Origin: Trachythela sp. YZ-2020
Taxonomy: Eukaryota > Cnidaria > Anthozoa > Malacalcyonacea > Clavulariidae
DNA: 64,000 nucleotides
Direction of reading: 5' to 3'
Assembly (NCBI GenBank): GCA_016169945.1
Contig: JADLSH010000184.1
Coordinates: 682,001 to 746,000 of the forward strand
Each line of letters starts with the position of its first letter. The stretch's first letter is position 1. Below, piece by piece: positions 33,401-44,416 of this stretch. The notes beneath the pieces are model-generated. The model saw only the letters and a program-made list of their open reading frames with translations, was not told the DNA's origin and made no database searches. A program made the position numbers and the translations under genes.

Positions 33401-36400
33401 GTAAATGTTTCATAAGGTTCCCAGCGTTTGGGAACCCACAAAAATTCACGTCAATTCATGTTGACGATTTCAAAATATACGACTTAACAATTTCTCTAGA
33501 TTTGCTTTTATACTACAAATTTTCCATCGGTTGTTATGGTAAATATACTAACGCATGCGCAGTAAGTAATATCGCTACAGCGTGGGCCTTGGTACAAGGA
33601 TGTGTTACGACTTTGGATCAACCTTGATGAAGACACTAGACTTGCTTTCAAGTCCCTATTTCTCTCATCCACTATGGCACTATAGCATAGAATAGGAAAT
33701 GACTAGAAGGGCCACTTGAGGCGGAACCTTTGAAGTTTTTGACGCTGCGCATGTCGCATTACGCATGTTTATTACCATTATTCTAGCCAGTCAATTGCAT
33801 TTTCTGACCAATAAACACGCTGAACTGGCTGGTCCGCCATTATTCTGGCCAGAAAACTGCATAAAAATAGGGGGTCACGTTTGCACTGCTGAGTGGCCCT
33901 TCTGGTCATTTCCTATTCTGGGACTATAGTGCGAATGACATGACGTACCCACACGGGAATGATGTTACGTCATGTTATTCGCACTATAGAGGATCACAAA
34001 AATACGAACTCGGATAAAGTCCATAACATTGGTTCAAGTCATTTCATTGTCCAGATCTATTACATCATTGCTTGAATGTCTCGTATAAAAGGTTCCTTAC
34101 AGAGACCTGCAAAAATTAGTTATACAATGATATGGATTACAACAATTTCAATTGTCTTCATCTTGTAGGAACTTGCAGTAGTTCATATTTTACAGTACAA
34201 ATTTTCGTGTAGTTGTTGGGGTTTAATATGCTAACGCGTGCGCAGTAAAGAATTAAACATTCCTTTGACATTCGGTATTTCGGTTCATTTCTAAGGAATC
34301 TTATATTATTATTAAAACATCCCCATTGGCCATTTTCCTTCCTTTTCCTAGGCTGTATAATTCCTGTAATATGCTGTTGTGCTTCAAGTTTGACTTTACC
34401 GAATATAGTAGGTTTAGTCCGGTACTTCGATTGGGTAGAACAGTTTAGAAATGATAGAGCTATCAAGTATAAATATAGTTACACAAGTTAGTTAAGTTTA
34501 GTTTAGGATTCCTCCTGTAGTAACAGATCACTAAGGAATAAACCTCGAGGGAAAACAGTTTAGAATTGCGACGAGTTTCAAACCTTAATACATTAAAATG
34601 GTAAAACTTACTTTTAAGCGAGGCTGGATCAAGAACCTTCAATCCTGTAGTGACACGATTGCATATCACCAATTGTCTAAAAAGATACACATATTCGGGA
34701 CAAGTTTCTGGTGACCATAGTTTCTGCAGGTTGTATAATCTTTTGTTCGCAGTTACTCAAACATCGACGATTTCTCCACAATATTTACTATAATTTCAAC
34801 CAATCAAGTAAAGATATTTTGTAAATAATACCAACCCTATATTTCCTAGTGATCGAGCAAGTTTTAGAGGAAGGCAAACGACATCATCCTAAGAATGAAT
34901 TATACATACGTTATGACCAGGACGAAGTCAGATCGGGACAATTTCGTTTCGGTCAGAGTATTTGCTCCTTGTCAATGTTTACACTCTTTCAATTTCATGC
35001 TGAGGATATCAATTTGTTTACTAGGTATTTGTTTAAGGATTCAAATATGAAATATTGATATGCTTTACCTTGCAAATTGGAACGAGTTCGACAGAATGTG
35101 TGTTGGAATAATTGTAGCTACTGTTGTGCACATCATGTGATATTAGTCTTTGTGATAATTTGCTCCTGAACGAATACAAATAGTTAAATGAGAAAGATGG
35201 TGGTGATGGTGGTGATGATGATAATGGTGGTTGTGATGATGATGGTGGTAGTGGTTGATTATGATGGTGGTAGTGGTTGATGATGATGGTGGTAAAGATG
35301 AAGATTGTAATGATGATAGTGGTAGTGATTGTGATGATGATGATGATAATGATGGTGGTAGTGATTGTGATGATAATGATGATGGTGGTGATGATTGTGA
35401 TGATGGTGATGATGGTAACACTGATGGTGGTGATGGTAACACTGGTGGTGGTGATGGTAACACTGGTGGTGATGATGATGGTGATGGTGGTGGTGATAGT
35501 GATGCTGGTGGAGATAGTGATGGTGGTGATGATGGTGGTGATGATTGTGATGATGATGATGGTGGTGATGATTGTGATGATGGTGATGATAGTAACACTG
35601 ATGGTGATGGTGGTGATGGTAACACTGGTGGTGATGGTGTGATGATGATGGTGATGGTGTGATGATGATGGTGATAGTGATGCTGGTGGAGATGGTGATG
35701 GTGCGTGATGATGATGATGGTGGTCGTGATGATGGTGGTTGTGATGGTGATCCTGATCAGTAGCGAAGCCAGCCTGACAATTTGGTCATGCAATGCAAAT
35801 TTTAGATCATTATCATTATTCATTTCTTTAGAAATTGATTGTTTTCACAGTCTATGAACACAGAAATATTTGCATAGCATGACCAAATTGTCAGACTGGC
35901 TTCGCCACTGATCCTGATGGTGACAATGGTGATGCTGGTAGTTATGGTGATGGTGATAGTGCTGATCAGGTGATGGTGGGTGATGATGATGATGGTGTTG
36001 ATGGTAACGATGAAAATGATACACCCAGATAGTGACACGAACCTGAAAGGTACCACTGACTGTAGGAAAGAAACAAATTTTTTCGCATCTTGTGGAGTGG
36101 CAAAAAAGAAGTCCAAGCCATCTGAAAATAGAGTATAAATTATCAGACTACTGTTTGTTTACATATTGGTAACACATAGCTACATATTGTAGTGATGTTT
36201 AATAGCTTGTAGGCTACCAGGTGGGTTTCACCATGGTTTCACTGAGCACAATGTGCAGCAAATAATGATGGTCAACCGACAATACTTCTTTAAAACTGTA
36301 TTATGTCTACCTGATTGCTGTTTTATTCTCAATGTATTATTGTGTGCTTGATGTTTTATGATGAGCTGCTCCAGATAAAAGAATGTCTTTTTGTGGTTCG

Positions 36401-38669
36401 TCTATATACAGTAGTTGAGAATTACAACAATGATCAACAAAATGTTAGGGCTTTGTCAGAGCAAGGGCCGTTCACCTTTGAGATAATTGTGGGTTCAATT
36501 CAAGTCAACACTCTGTTGAAAGTCGTAGATACTCTGATTTCCTCCCACCGGGAATGTTGACAGGGTGGGTCAGATACTGTATAAGTATATTGACTAAGCA
36601 TTAGCTACATATTGAATACATATTGTGATTAAATAAATTGAGAACAAAGGCTGGTATTTATTGTCATGCCATACCTTCTGTCGAATTTGAACAACAGCCT
36701 TCCAATAATCTTTCGCTTCCCTCCGATGGCAATCTCCACACATTTGTCCTTGAACAACAAACTCAACGACGAATACTTGTTGTAAGATTGTTGCATTCAT
36801 CACCTATGTAAATATTAAACACCCACGTTTGGGAAGCATTAGAGCTTAAAAGGGCTAGAGTAATTGGGTATGCCTTTCATCTCTGTGACTGAGTTTTAAT
36901 TCCCGCAATGTGTATGTGAATTGTTATAATTTTACCTCAGTTGCATTTGAGAAGAGCACTTCCAGTTTGACCCTACAAACTACCAAGTTTTAGACTAATA
37001 GAGCTATCCAGTATAAATAAAGTTACTTTATTTGAATTAATACCTCTTTCTGTATAGTCAGTTTAACTTTAATTCGTTTTGAATGCGGTTCTGTCCAAAC
37101 AAAGCCAGCATCAACTAACCTAACCTAAAAACAAATATTATATACATCAATATAAATCTACAATCAAGTCAAACTTCGTAAACATTTCAAGCAAGGTTAT
37201 TCAGGTCTCACCTTTGATAGACCTTTAAGTTTTTTTAAACATACTGCCAGAAGTTCTCTTGATTCCAGAGTACAGCTCATCCATGTGTTTGGTGGTTGAA
37301 GATATCTGTAGGTGAAAATGATCTCAGTGATGATGATGATGATGGTTATGATGGTGATTGTGATGATGGTGGTGGTCGTTGTGGTGATGATGATGATTGT
37401 TTAAATAGACAAATTTGTATCACAAACAAACCATCAAAATTGATCAAACCACTAACCTTTCACAAGCCTTACAGAAGTTAAGATGAACTTGCTTAGGAAT
37501 ACCCTCAGTAATATCAACTTGTGTCCTCAAACACGCTACACACATGTTTGAAGGATTAGGTTGTGTCGCTGCACCACACTGACAGCACAGACTACAAAAT
37601 AAACACAAAAAATTACTCCCTAAAAGAGTATCGTGCTGCAGATGGTGGTCATCCGTCAATTATCAGAGTGAGAAAATAAATTATGTTAATTATTTTCATT
37701 ACATGTTGTAGTCTTGGATTTGGTGACAAATAGAGATGATTGAGAGATGTAGTTTAATTAGATTGTTCCTATAAGTGTCAACATTTCTGAAGTTGACCAC
37801 CATCTGCAGCCCTGTAACGCTTACTGAAACTCACCAATACATACAGTGACCGATTACATCAAGTACCTAGCTTACCTATATTATGTACTTAACCTACATT
37901 ATCTATTTTTACAACAATTGTGATATTACTTTCCTAATCTGTCTATCCTAATCCACCCTGTCAACTTTCCCTGCGGGACGAAACCGGAGTGCACGGAGAA
38001 AACCCACGACTTTTGACAGAGCGTTGACTTACTCTTTTCACATGAGTGTGACGAGTGTCCTCAACGAGAATTGAACTCAAGGTGAAAGGCGCTTGCTCTG
38101 ACGACTGCGCCAGCGAAGCCCCATTAACCAATACCATAGCATGAACAATGCACAGTTGTTTCATTTGTTATGTTGTTTAGTTGTAATACAACCTCGTACC
38201 CAGGCTTTTTCCTCTTGGGGAAAGCCTGGGTACGACGTTGGTTGTAATACTGTTCCGTGTACATACACACTGCAGTTTCAATGGCAGTAAAACAAAACAT
38301 GGTATGTACATAGACTGTTACATATGGTTACATAGTGTTACATGTGGTTACACAGTGTTACACGGTGTTACACACTTTTGCATGCCCTAACTACACTAAT
38401 CCTAACCACTAACCTCATCCCTGATCCCACCCTTTTTTTATCCAAATAGAATGTAAAACTTGTATATTTAAATTATTAAATTGTATAAACACTATTGAAA
38501 TTAATTGAATACCTAAAAGATATTACGAGATATTACACTCTAAATGACGCATCATATGTACAATTATACATCAATATATACACCATAGAGTTATTAAAAA
38601 CAATTTAAAGCCATAAACTCACATAGTTTGCGGCCCGGTTGATAAAAAATCAACGTATTCCATTGCCAT
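30491..38669 (-). CDS. NMD3: 60S ribosomal export protein NMD3
   Basis: NMD3 is the adaptor that carries 60S subunits out of the nucleus via CRM1 and is released in the cytoplasm. Sixteen exons join in phase: 38623-38669, 37457-37591, 37212-37305, 37044-37124, 36675-36803, 36311-36401, 36043-36121, 35069-35165, 34836-34888, 34612-34676, 32339-32472, 31854-31969, 31656-31728, 31050-31162, 30888-30958, 30491-30591 (492 residues; human 503). Zinc-binding Cys pairs: CCQCG, CVAC, FCKAC, MCGDC. Other landmarks: EAKDYWKAVVQIRQK, TFFYLEQLIIKH, CRTHLGHLLKAGDLVMG, DDFLEDLEEDK. The tail LEEMLDDLNIEDVDM fits the leucine-rich export signal. Two in-frame ATGs (38669, 38663) compete; the second gives MEY, like other species. 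The short frames on the + strand here are shadows. Confidence 0.96.
31250..31400 (-). mobile_element. Poly(A)-tailed retroelement fragment in NMD3 intron
   Basis: On the minus strand it ends in an A-rich tail (the T run near 31254 on +). The block GGCAGGGTATCCGCAACAGC is shared with 51.47 kb. Three copies of AATCCCCACAGGA follow near 31360-31405. It is probably a SINE or LINE 3' end; the family was not determined. Confidence 0.5.
32530..33360. repeat. 17-bp minisatellite (AGAGAGGTGTCYGTATT) in NMD3 intron 10
   Basis: About 45 tandem units of AGAGAGGTGTCTGTATT and variants, including shortened units that lack AGAG. A higher-order copy is visible: GTATTAAAGGATGTCGGTATT plus following units occurs at 32890 and again at 33008. 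The last units change to AGAGAGATTCCCGTATT. Small outliers are at 45601-45660 (inverted) and 51241-51360. Confidence 0.92.
33677..33990. mobile_element. Two abutting inverted-repeat structures in NMD3 intron 10
   Basis: Outer pair: AGAATAGGAAATGACTAGAAG and GGGCCACTT at 33687, mirrored by AGTGGCCCTTCTGGTCATTT and CCTATTCT ending near 33928. Immediately following is a 66-bp palindrome, CTATAGTGCGAATGACATGAC...GTCATGTTATTCGCACTATAG. ACTATAG recurs at both junctions, which hints that one element inserted in the end of another. Confidence 0.7.
34430..34575. repeat. 114-bp satellite, single unit in NMD3 intron 10
   Basis: Carries GAACAGTTTAGAAATGATAGAGC, CAAGTATAAATATAG, TTTAGTTTAGGATTCCTCCTG and TAGTAACA, i.e. 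one complete monomer plus the start of another. It is only a few dozen bases from exon 10. A partial unit also lies near 36995-37060, next to exon 4. Confidence 0.75.
35190..36010. repeat. GAT/GGT trinucleotide-type array in NMD3 intron 7
   Basis: Long TGATGATGG/TGGTGGTGA runs with imperfect higher-order units such as GGTGATGGTAACACTGGTGG. The Ser/Pro-rich and Asp/Gly-rich frames on both strands are by-products of the repeat. It is interrupted by a hAT-like element at 35758-35910. A short related tract is at 37326-37402. Confidence 0.9.
35758..35910. mobile_element. 153-bp hAT-like MITE with 8-bp target duplication
   Basis: Begins CAGTAGCGAAGCCAGCCTGA and ends TCAGACTGGCTTCGCCACTG. The 8-bp direct repeat ATCCTGAT flanks it exactly (35750-35757 and 35911-35918). 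CA...TG ends plus an 8-bp duplication are the hAT signature. It inserted into the GAT array and is non-coding. Confidence 0.88.
36435..36582 (+). mobile_element. tRNA-derived SINE copy, NMD3 intron 5
   Basis: Contains TTGTCAGAGCAAGGGCC (A-box side), GTGGGTTCAATTCAAG (B-box like), then CTCCCACCGGGAATGTTGAC and AGGGTGGGTCAGATA. It shares the tail with the better preserved copy at 37945-38125 in the opposite orientation. Confidence 0.65.
37945..38125 (-). mobile_element. tRNA-derived SINE, NMD3 intron 1
   Basis: On the minus strand: TTCGCTGGCGCAGTCGTCAG (A-box region), CTTGAGTTCAATTCTCG (B box), then GTGGGTTTTCTCCGTGCAC, CCGCAGGGAAAGTTGACAGG and TGGATTAGG. The pol III box order and spacing support a SINE, not a functional tRNA. 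Confidence 0.75.
38196..38252. mobile_element. Short hairpin element (CTCGTACCCAGGC)
   Basis: ACCTCGTACCCAGGCTTT, then a short loop, then AAAGCCTGGGTACGACGT: an almost perfect 50-bp hairpin in NMD3 intron 1. The neighbouring stretch 38315-38375 holds tandem GTTACAYRGT words. Confidence 0.7.
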
Positions 38670-39493
38670 GCTTTTTAGTCTTTAAATTTCAATATGGCGG
38701 AACAGCACCGGCGATTTCATCCCAGTGTCTTTTAGCCGTACGGTAAAACAAACCGGGGATTTGCAGGCAATAAATTTCTAAAAAAATTTAGAAATGTTTC
38801 CTTTCTTGCTGGTAAATATTAAAGCATTTTATGGCAAATTATTTATGAAAAGATTAAAAGAGATGCTAATTTGAGAATAAACATGTTCAAATCTGTATTT
38901 GCTTTGTTTAATTTAAAATTATAAGTTCGCTCATATACATAAAACCTAAAATCTATATCTATTCAAAAAATTCTGAAAAAGGATAAATTATTTTTAGAAA
39001 AGAATATGGGTATATTTTTTTTTTTTTTTTTTTAATATTTTCGCCCAAAATATTACATTTACAAGGAATAGATATATATAAGAAATGGGCTAGGAGCCTA
39101 CTAGAAACCACATGGCTTTTTTTTTTTAGGCCCCTAGGTTAATTATTTAAGCTATATCAATAAATATAAGCTCGTGTCAGTTCGAGTGTTTTTCAGAGAA
39201 TTAGTAGGAAAAGAAGTATTATATAATATATATGAATATATATAATTATATTTACAAAAACATGTTATATTGTTAAATCTAGTTGTAAAAAGTACTTTTT
39301 AATTATTGATTTGAAGGAAGCATAAGACCTAGGTTCTTTATTTTTTGTGGCTCGTAGGTTAAAATACCGGATGGTACGTTTTACCCGGTAGCTAGGAAAC
39401 AATCAGAAAATATAATTATTGCAAAGCAAATTTTTCCAATAGCAATTTTATAAGAAATTTCGTGAAAATGGTTTGAAAAAACGGTGTACGAAC
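38670..39493. promoter_or_regulatory. Divergent intergenic region NMD3 / HS1BP3
   Basis: 824 bp between start codons that face away from each other. It contains a T-run (~39010) followed by TTCGCCCAAAATATTACATTT, which resembles the tail of the 31.25-kb retroelement. No clear TATA box. Shared promoter function is possible but the retroelement makes two separate promoters equally likely. Confidence 0.4.
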
Positions 39494-42477
39494 ATGCCGC
39501 CAACACTAACAAACAGGTAATAAAGTTAATCGATTCCATTTGTGTTTTAAAATTTATGAATTTTATTATTATAAGTAGATGATCTCGACGCAAATATTTA
39601 CAGCCAATTGATACAGGCGTGATCGATTTATGCGTTGTTCATTTTACATCTGTAGACGAGTGCGAGTAGGATCAATTTTTTGTTACATAGTGATTTGAAT
39701 AAGTGCGCAATTATGTTTTACTAGTTTTTAATAAGTAGTTAGTAATGCTATGTGTTATATGCTGTAATAACTTTATATGTATATGGTTATGGACTGTTGA
39801 TATAAACTGGTCATCTGGTACCAAATACCAAGCTTTCCAGATTACCAAATAGTCCATCAAACTCTGTATCATTGGCATGGTTTATACCATGGACAGATGG
39901 TCCATCTGGATGAACTTGGCCAAAGAAATGATTAAGGTTATCTGATAATTTATCGGTGTATAAATACAGCAAAGAAAAAGTCATCTGTCAAACTTGCATG
40001 CGTAGTCCATTCTGGAATCGGTGCTACTCAACTGCCACATTTTCTGGCAATCAAATGATTTAAGGATGTCACATGCCACGATCAGATGCTGATAACAATT
40101 ACCATAGCAGGCCCAAAAATATGCATTGAAAACAAAACTGGCTGTTACTATCACAAGTGAAATGGTGCCTTACATATTTTACCCGTCATTTACTCTGTAT
40201 TAAGTTATAAGTTAACTATAGGTTAACTGCTCTCAAGTAATAATCCAATAAATTAAGTTCTAATTTGAAATGTAATGTATCTTACAGAGAATTGAAGAAT
40301 AAATCAACTGGCATTGACATTATTGTGCCAGAATACCAGATTATTCCAGGGAAAATTGTGAACACTGTTCTCTACCATGTCATTGTAATCACCCGCCTTT
40401 TTTATTTCAAAACGAGACAACATAAAGAGTCTGACTTGGTGCAATTTGCCGTAAGTATCAGAATAATCGCAAAGCCAGAAATATAGCACTGTGCACATGC
40501 ATAAATAGACGTCTTGTCTTTTGATTAATTAAAGACTCAATGGCTGACAGACAGACCAAGCAACTAACCTACCCTTACCAACCAACCAATTGACTGGCCA
40601 ACTGAGCGATTTGCGGTGTGTGAATTTGCACATCGTTTTAGTCCAAATGGTGAAGATTGCAAATTACTTTTCCAAATTATGTGCAAACGTTATTTTACAA
40701 ACTCAACAAAATTTCACTTAGTATTTTGTTCCCTATTTAATTTTTGTACTCAACGGATGTGTAAAAAGCAGATTATGAAATTAGTTTGAAAATTGATTTT
40801 CCCTCTCTAATTCAAACCCTCTGGCTGACAGACTAATCAACCACTGGCTGACTTGCCAACTGACCAACCGACCGAAGTTACCCACATTGGTCAGTGCACT
40901 GTGGAAAAAATTGGCTTGTATAAAATGAGCGAACAATTCCTGTATTATCATGTCTCATTCATATCTACCTAGGTTGCAAAAAAGTATGAAGAAGTTGAAG
41001 ACTTACATACAAAACTGGTTGCAAAATTCCCAAGTGTGAATTTTCCCTCCCTACCAAAAATGTCGCTAATCATAACAGATAAAACACTCAACGAACGAAA
41101 GAAGTTTCTGGAGAAGTTGCTCAGTCTGGCCGCTCAGAAGCCCAAACTTTGTTCCAGCTCTCCTATTTTGAGTTTCCTTGAAGCGAGCAAGATTAGCATT
41201 AAACAAAATCAGTTGCAGAAACCGGAACCAGAAAAGCCAAAGGTTTGTAGGAGTGTATTATTTTTAAAGGGCAATTTTTAAACACATGTTGGTTTCTCTC
41301 AAGAGTTGATTATTAGAGTAATTAGTGGCCATGGTAGATTCTGACTAGCCTATTCTTCAAACAGTTCGTTCCCAGCATAGGTAGTGGTCTTGAAATACAC
41401 GTCCTTTGTGGTAGATTCTCACTAGTCTAAACTTCAACCTGTTGGTTCTCAGCGTAGGTAGTGGTTTTGAAATACACGTCCTTTGTGGTAGATTCTCACT
41501 AGCCTAGAATTCAAACGGTTCACTTCTCTATATTTTTGACATTTTTGGCTGGTCGTGGTTTTAGGAAGAAGAAAATGAAGAAAATAAACAAGAAGTAGAC
41601 AGAGATATTTTTGGTGTGACACAATACGAAGGCTCAGATAACGACAGTGACTCGACCTTGGGCAGTGACCAGGAAGACGTCGCTGCTGTAGACATGAAAC
41701 GACCCAGTGACCCAGAAACAAAACCCAGTGACCTACAAGCAAGACCCAGTGACCCAGAAGCAAGACCCATTGACCCACAAGCAAGTGACCTTCAACCAAT
41801 GGCTTTTTCTTCAACCAGTGACCTTCAACCAATGGCTTTTTCCACAGAACAGGAGGAACAGCCAATAGATGAGTTTTTAAAATCAAGTGGAAAGTTTTCC
41901 TTCGGCAGCCATGATGCAAATGAAAGGGATGTTAGTGATCTGTTTATCCCAGATGGAGCGAAGATGTCCGAGGATATTAAGTTGTTTGTTAGTGATGACG
42001 ATCCTGACTTGCTTGAGTAAGGATTCATTTGCTTGCCAGGATTGTTCTTCATGTAGCCGTACACGAATTATATATAGGTTGGGGTTAGGGTTGGGGATAT
42101 AGTTAGGGTTAGGGATAATATACATTTCGTGTAGGGCTACCTAAAAAACATACCGCTTGCCAAACTAGATATTTGATTTATTCTACAGCAATATCAGACA
42201 ATAGTAACAGCGTTAACAACAACAAAATCAGCATCAACAATAAAATCAGTAACAACAACATCAACAACAACAACGATGTCCAATAACGGCAACAATAACA
42301 ACGACAATAACAGTAACAACAATATAAGATAGCCACTGCACCAGTAACAGCAGTAACAACAGCAACAAGTTAGGTGCACGAAATAGTTTAATACAACGCG
42401 CTGTCAATCCCCGTTGGTTTGATGAAAGAAACAATGGTAAAAACAACAACATAAAACGAAAACAACAGCTAAACAAC

Positions 42478-42525
<48 letters not shown>

Positions 42526-44416
42526 CTACCACAACAACAACAACTGTCAACAACAGCGAGAACTGATGACCAGTTTCGGAGTCATCGCATTCCTAGATTT
42601 GAAATTGAAACATCCCTAAAAACAATGGTAACCTTTCCTCCGCTTCATTCCTAGAATTGACGACGATCTTGACAAACTACTAAACGTTTCCAAGAAACCA
42701 GAAAAACCTGCGCCAAGTCCCAAACCCCGCGCGCCACCTAAACCCGACCTTAAACCTCGCCCTACACCCAAACCTAGGTTTGTGGAATCGTCCAACGATG
42801 GAGATACCGATTTCCTAACCAAACCTGATAAACCAATCAAACCTGAAAAACCGGTCAAACCACAAAAGCCTGTCAAACCTGTAAAACCGGTAAAACCTGA
42901 TAAACCGGTCAAACCAGAGAAGCCTGAAAGACCTGATAAACCGGTCAAAGCCGTTGCACCTCCAAAGCCGAAACCAAGGACAAGATCAAAAATTACTTCA
43001 GAAGAAAAGAATGAGGAGAAACCGAAGACTGTTCCAGCAGAAGTTACACCAAAGTATGTTACCACGTTTGCTTATCTACGACCATAGTCATAGTCCATGG
43101 ACAAATCAGGAAAGATTGTTTCCTAGCCATGTTTCCCGAAGGTGGACAAACCAGGAAACATTGTTTCCTAGCCATGTTTCTCGAAGGTGGGCAAACCAGG
43201 AAACATTGTTTCCTAGCCATGTTTCCCGAAGGTGGGCAAACCAGGAAACATTGTTTCCTAGCCATATTTCCCGAAGGTGGACAAACCAGGAAACATTGTT
43301 TCCTAGCCATGTTTCCCGAAGGTGGACAAACCAGGAAACATTGTTTCCTAGCCATGTTTCTCGAAGGTGGACAAACCAGGAAACATTGTTTCCTAGCCAT
43401 GTTTCCCGAAGGTGGACAAACCAGGAAACATTGTTTCCTAGCCATGTTTCCCGAAGGTGGACAAACCAGGAAACATTGTTTCCTAGCCATGTTTCCCGAA
43501 GGTGGACAAACCAGGAAACATTGTTTTCTAGCCATGTTTCCCGAAGGTGGACAAACCAGGAAACATTGTTTCCTAGCCATGTTTCCCGAAGGTGGGCAAA
43601 CCAGGAAACATTGTTTCCTAGCCATGTTTCCCGAAGGTGGGCAAACCAGGAAACAATGTTTCCTAGCCATGTTTTCCGAAGGTGGACAAACCAGGAAACA
43701 GTGTTTCCTAGCCATGTTTCTCGAAGGTGGACAAACCAGGAAACAATGTTTCCTAGCCATGTTTTCCGAAGGTGGACAAACCAGGAAACATTGTTTCCTA
43801 CCATGTTTCCCGAAGGTGGACAAACCAGGAAACATTGTTTCCTAGCCATGTTTCCCGAAGGTGGACAAACCAGGAAACATTGTTTTCTAGCCATGTTTCC
43901 TGAAGGTGGACAAACTAGGAAACATTTGTCAGAAACATTTGCCTGAAGAGGGCAAGCAAGCAAGGAAACATTTAAGAAAACATGAAGATTTTCAGATATT
44001 TCCGGAACAATGTTTTCTAGTTTGCCCAGAGCTTACGTTACATAAATTTTCAAACACAAAAAATGTGTGAATCTCGGCAAAGTAAAACGAGATTCATGCT
44101 TACAATTTTTCTGCAAATATACCTTTTACCTAATATCGCTGTGTGTCCGAAATTGCGTTGCAAATCAGCAGTAAACATTGCCTCAGTCATATAACATGGC
44201 CTTAAACCTCTTACAACATTTTTCAGGCCTAAATCAGACACCCTGGATGACATCTTTGGTAAACCTGCATCGAAAGATCTCTTTAGTGGTATTGATGATG
44301 ACGATGAGGATTTATTTAAACCGGCCCCTGAGGCCGAGGACATTGATGATATTACGAAATATATTGAAAGCAATATTGGGAATATTGACAATGAGGAAGT
44401 GGATCTGTTTTCGTGA
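39494..44416 (+). CDS. HS1BP3: HCLS1-binding protein 3, PX domain
   Basis: HS1BP3 is a PX-domain, phospholipid-binding protein reported to restrain phosphatidic acid production and autophagosome formation. Six exons join in phase: 39494-39516, 40288-40450, 40973-41242, 41565-42016, 42655-43053, 44227-44416 (498 residues). The PX domain spans roughly residues 8-135: STGIDIIVPEYQ, YHVIVITRLFYF, VAKKYEEVEDLHTKL, FPSLPKMSL, RKKFLEKLL. The middle is acidic (NDSDSTLGSDQED) with SDPE/SDLQ repeats. Exon 5 is Lys/Pro-rich (PVKP, PEKP repeats), a likely SH3-binding region. Acidic D-x-DDL motifs recur (IDDDLDKLLN, DTLDDIFGKP). The end DITKYIESNIGN resembles the vertebrate C-terminus. A stop appears right after exon 4 only if the donor at 42017 is ignored. 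Confidence 0.9.
41300..41530. repeat. Tandem ~78-bp repeat in HS1BP3 intron 3
   Basis: TGGTAGATTCTCACTAGYCT, TAGGTAGTGGTTTTGAAATA and CACGTCCTTTGTGGTAGATTC occur in two to three tandem, diverged copies just before exon 4. Confidence 0.6.
42180..42550. repeat. CAA/CAG-type microsatellite in HS1BP3 intron 4
   Basis: ACAACAACAACA runs mixed with ACAGTAACA and AACGACAATAAC. The purest section is at 42479-42520. It produces long hydrophobic frames on the other strand that are not genes. A short TTAGGGTTGGGG patch precedes it at 42081-42115. Confidence 0.85.
43105..43925. repeat. 45-bp minisatellite, ~18 units, in HS1BP3 intron 5
   Basis: The unit is GGTGGACAAACCAGGAAACA, TTGTTTCCTAGCCATGTTTC, YCGAA. 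Units are highly similar with scattered single substitutions. Because 45 is divisible by 3 and the unit lacks stops in most frames, several 240-330 codon frames run through on both strands. The unit is partly self-complementary: CCAGGAAACATTGTTTCCTA contains GGAAACA-ttg-TTTCC arms. Confidence 0.95.
44046..44206. mobile_element. GGCCATGTTA-family element, copy 3, HS1BP3 intron 5
   Basis: Reverse orientation of the 21.7 and 25.4 kb copies: GTAAAACGAGATTCATGCTT, TGTGTCCGAAATTGCGTTGC and ATAACATGGCCTT. Truncated at its left side. It ends only ~20 bases before the acceptor of the last exon. Confidence 0.72.

Noticed and set aside
34849..35058. Plus-strand 69-codon frame
   Set aside because: Antisense to NMD3 exon 9, which joins its neighbours in phase on the minus strand.
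35143..35823. Ser/Pro-rich 226-codon frame and Asp/Gly-rich frames
   Set aside because: By-products of the GAT/GGT repeat inside an NMD3 intron.
41449..41919. Minus-strand 156-codon frame
   Set aside because: Shadow of HS1BP3 exon 4, created by its SDPE/SDLQ repeats.
42616..43065. Minus-strand Gly/Leu-rich 149-codon frame
   Set aside because: Shadow of the Lys/Pro repeat in HS1BP3 exon 5.
43059..43963. Long reading frames (up to 330 codons) on both strands
   Set aside because: They are produced by a 45-bp tandem repeat whose length is divisible by three; the real HS1BP3 exons flank it and splice over it.
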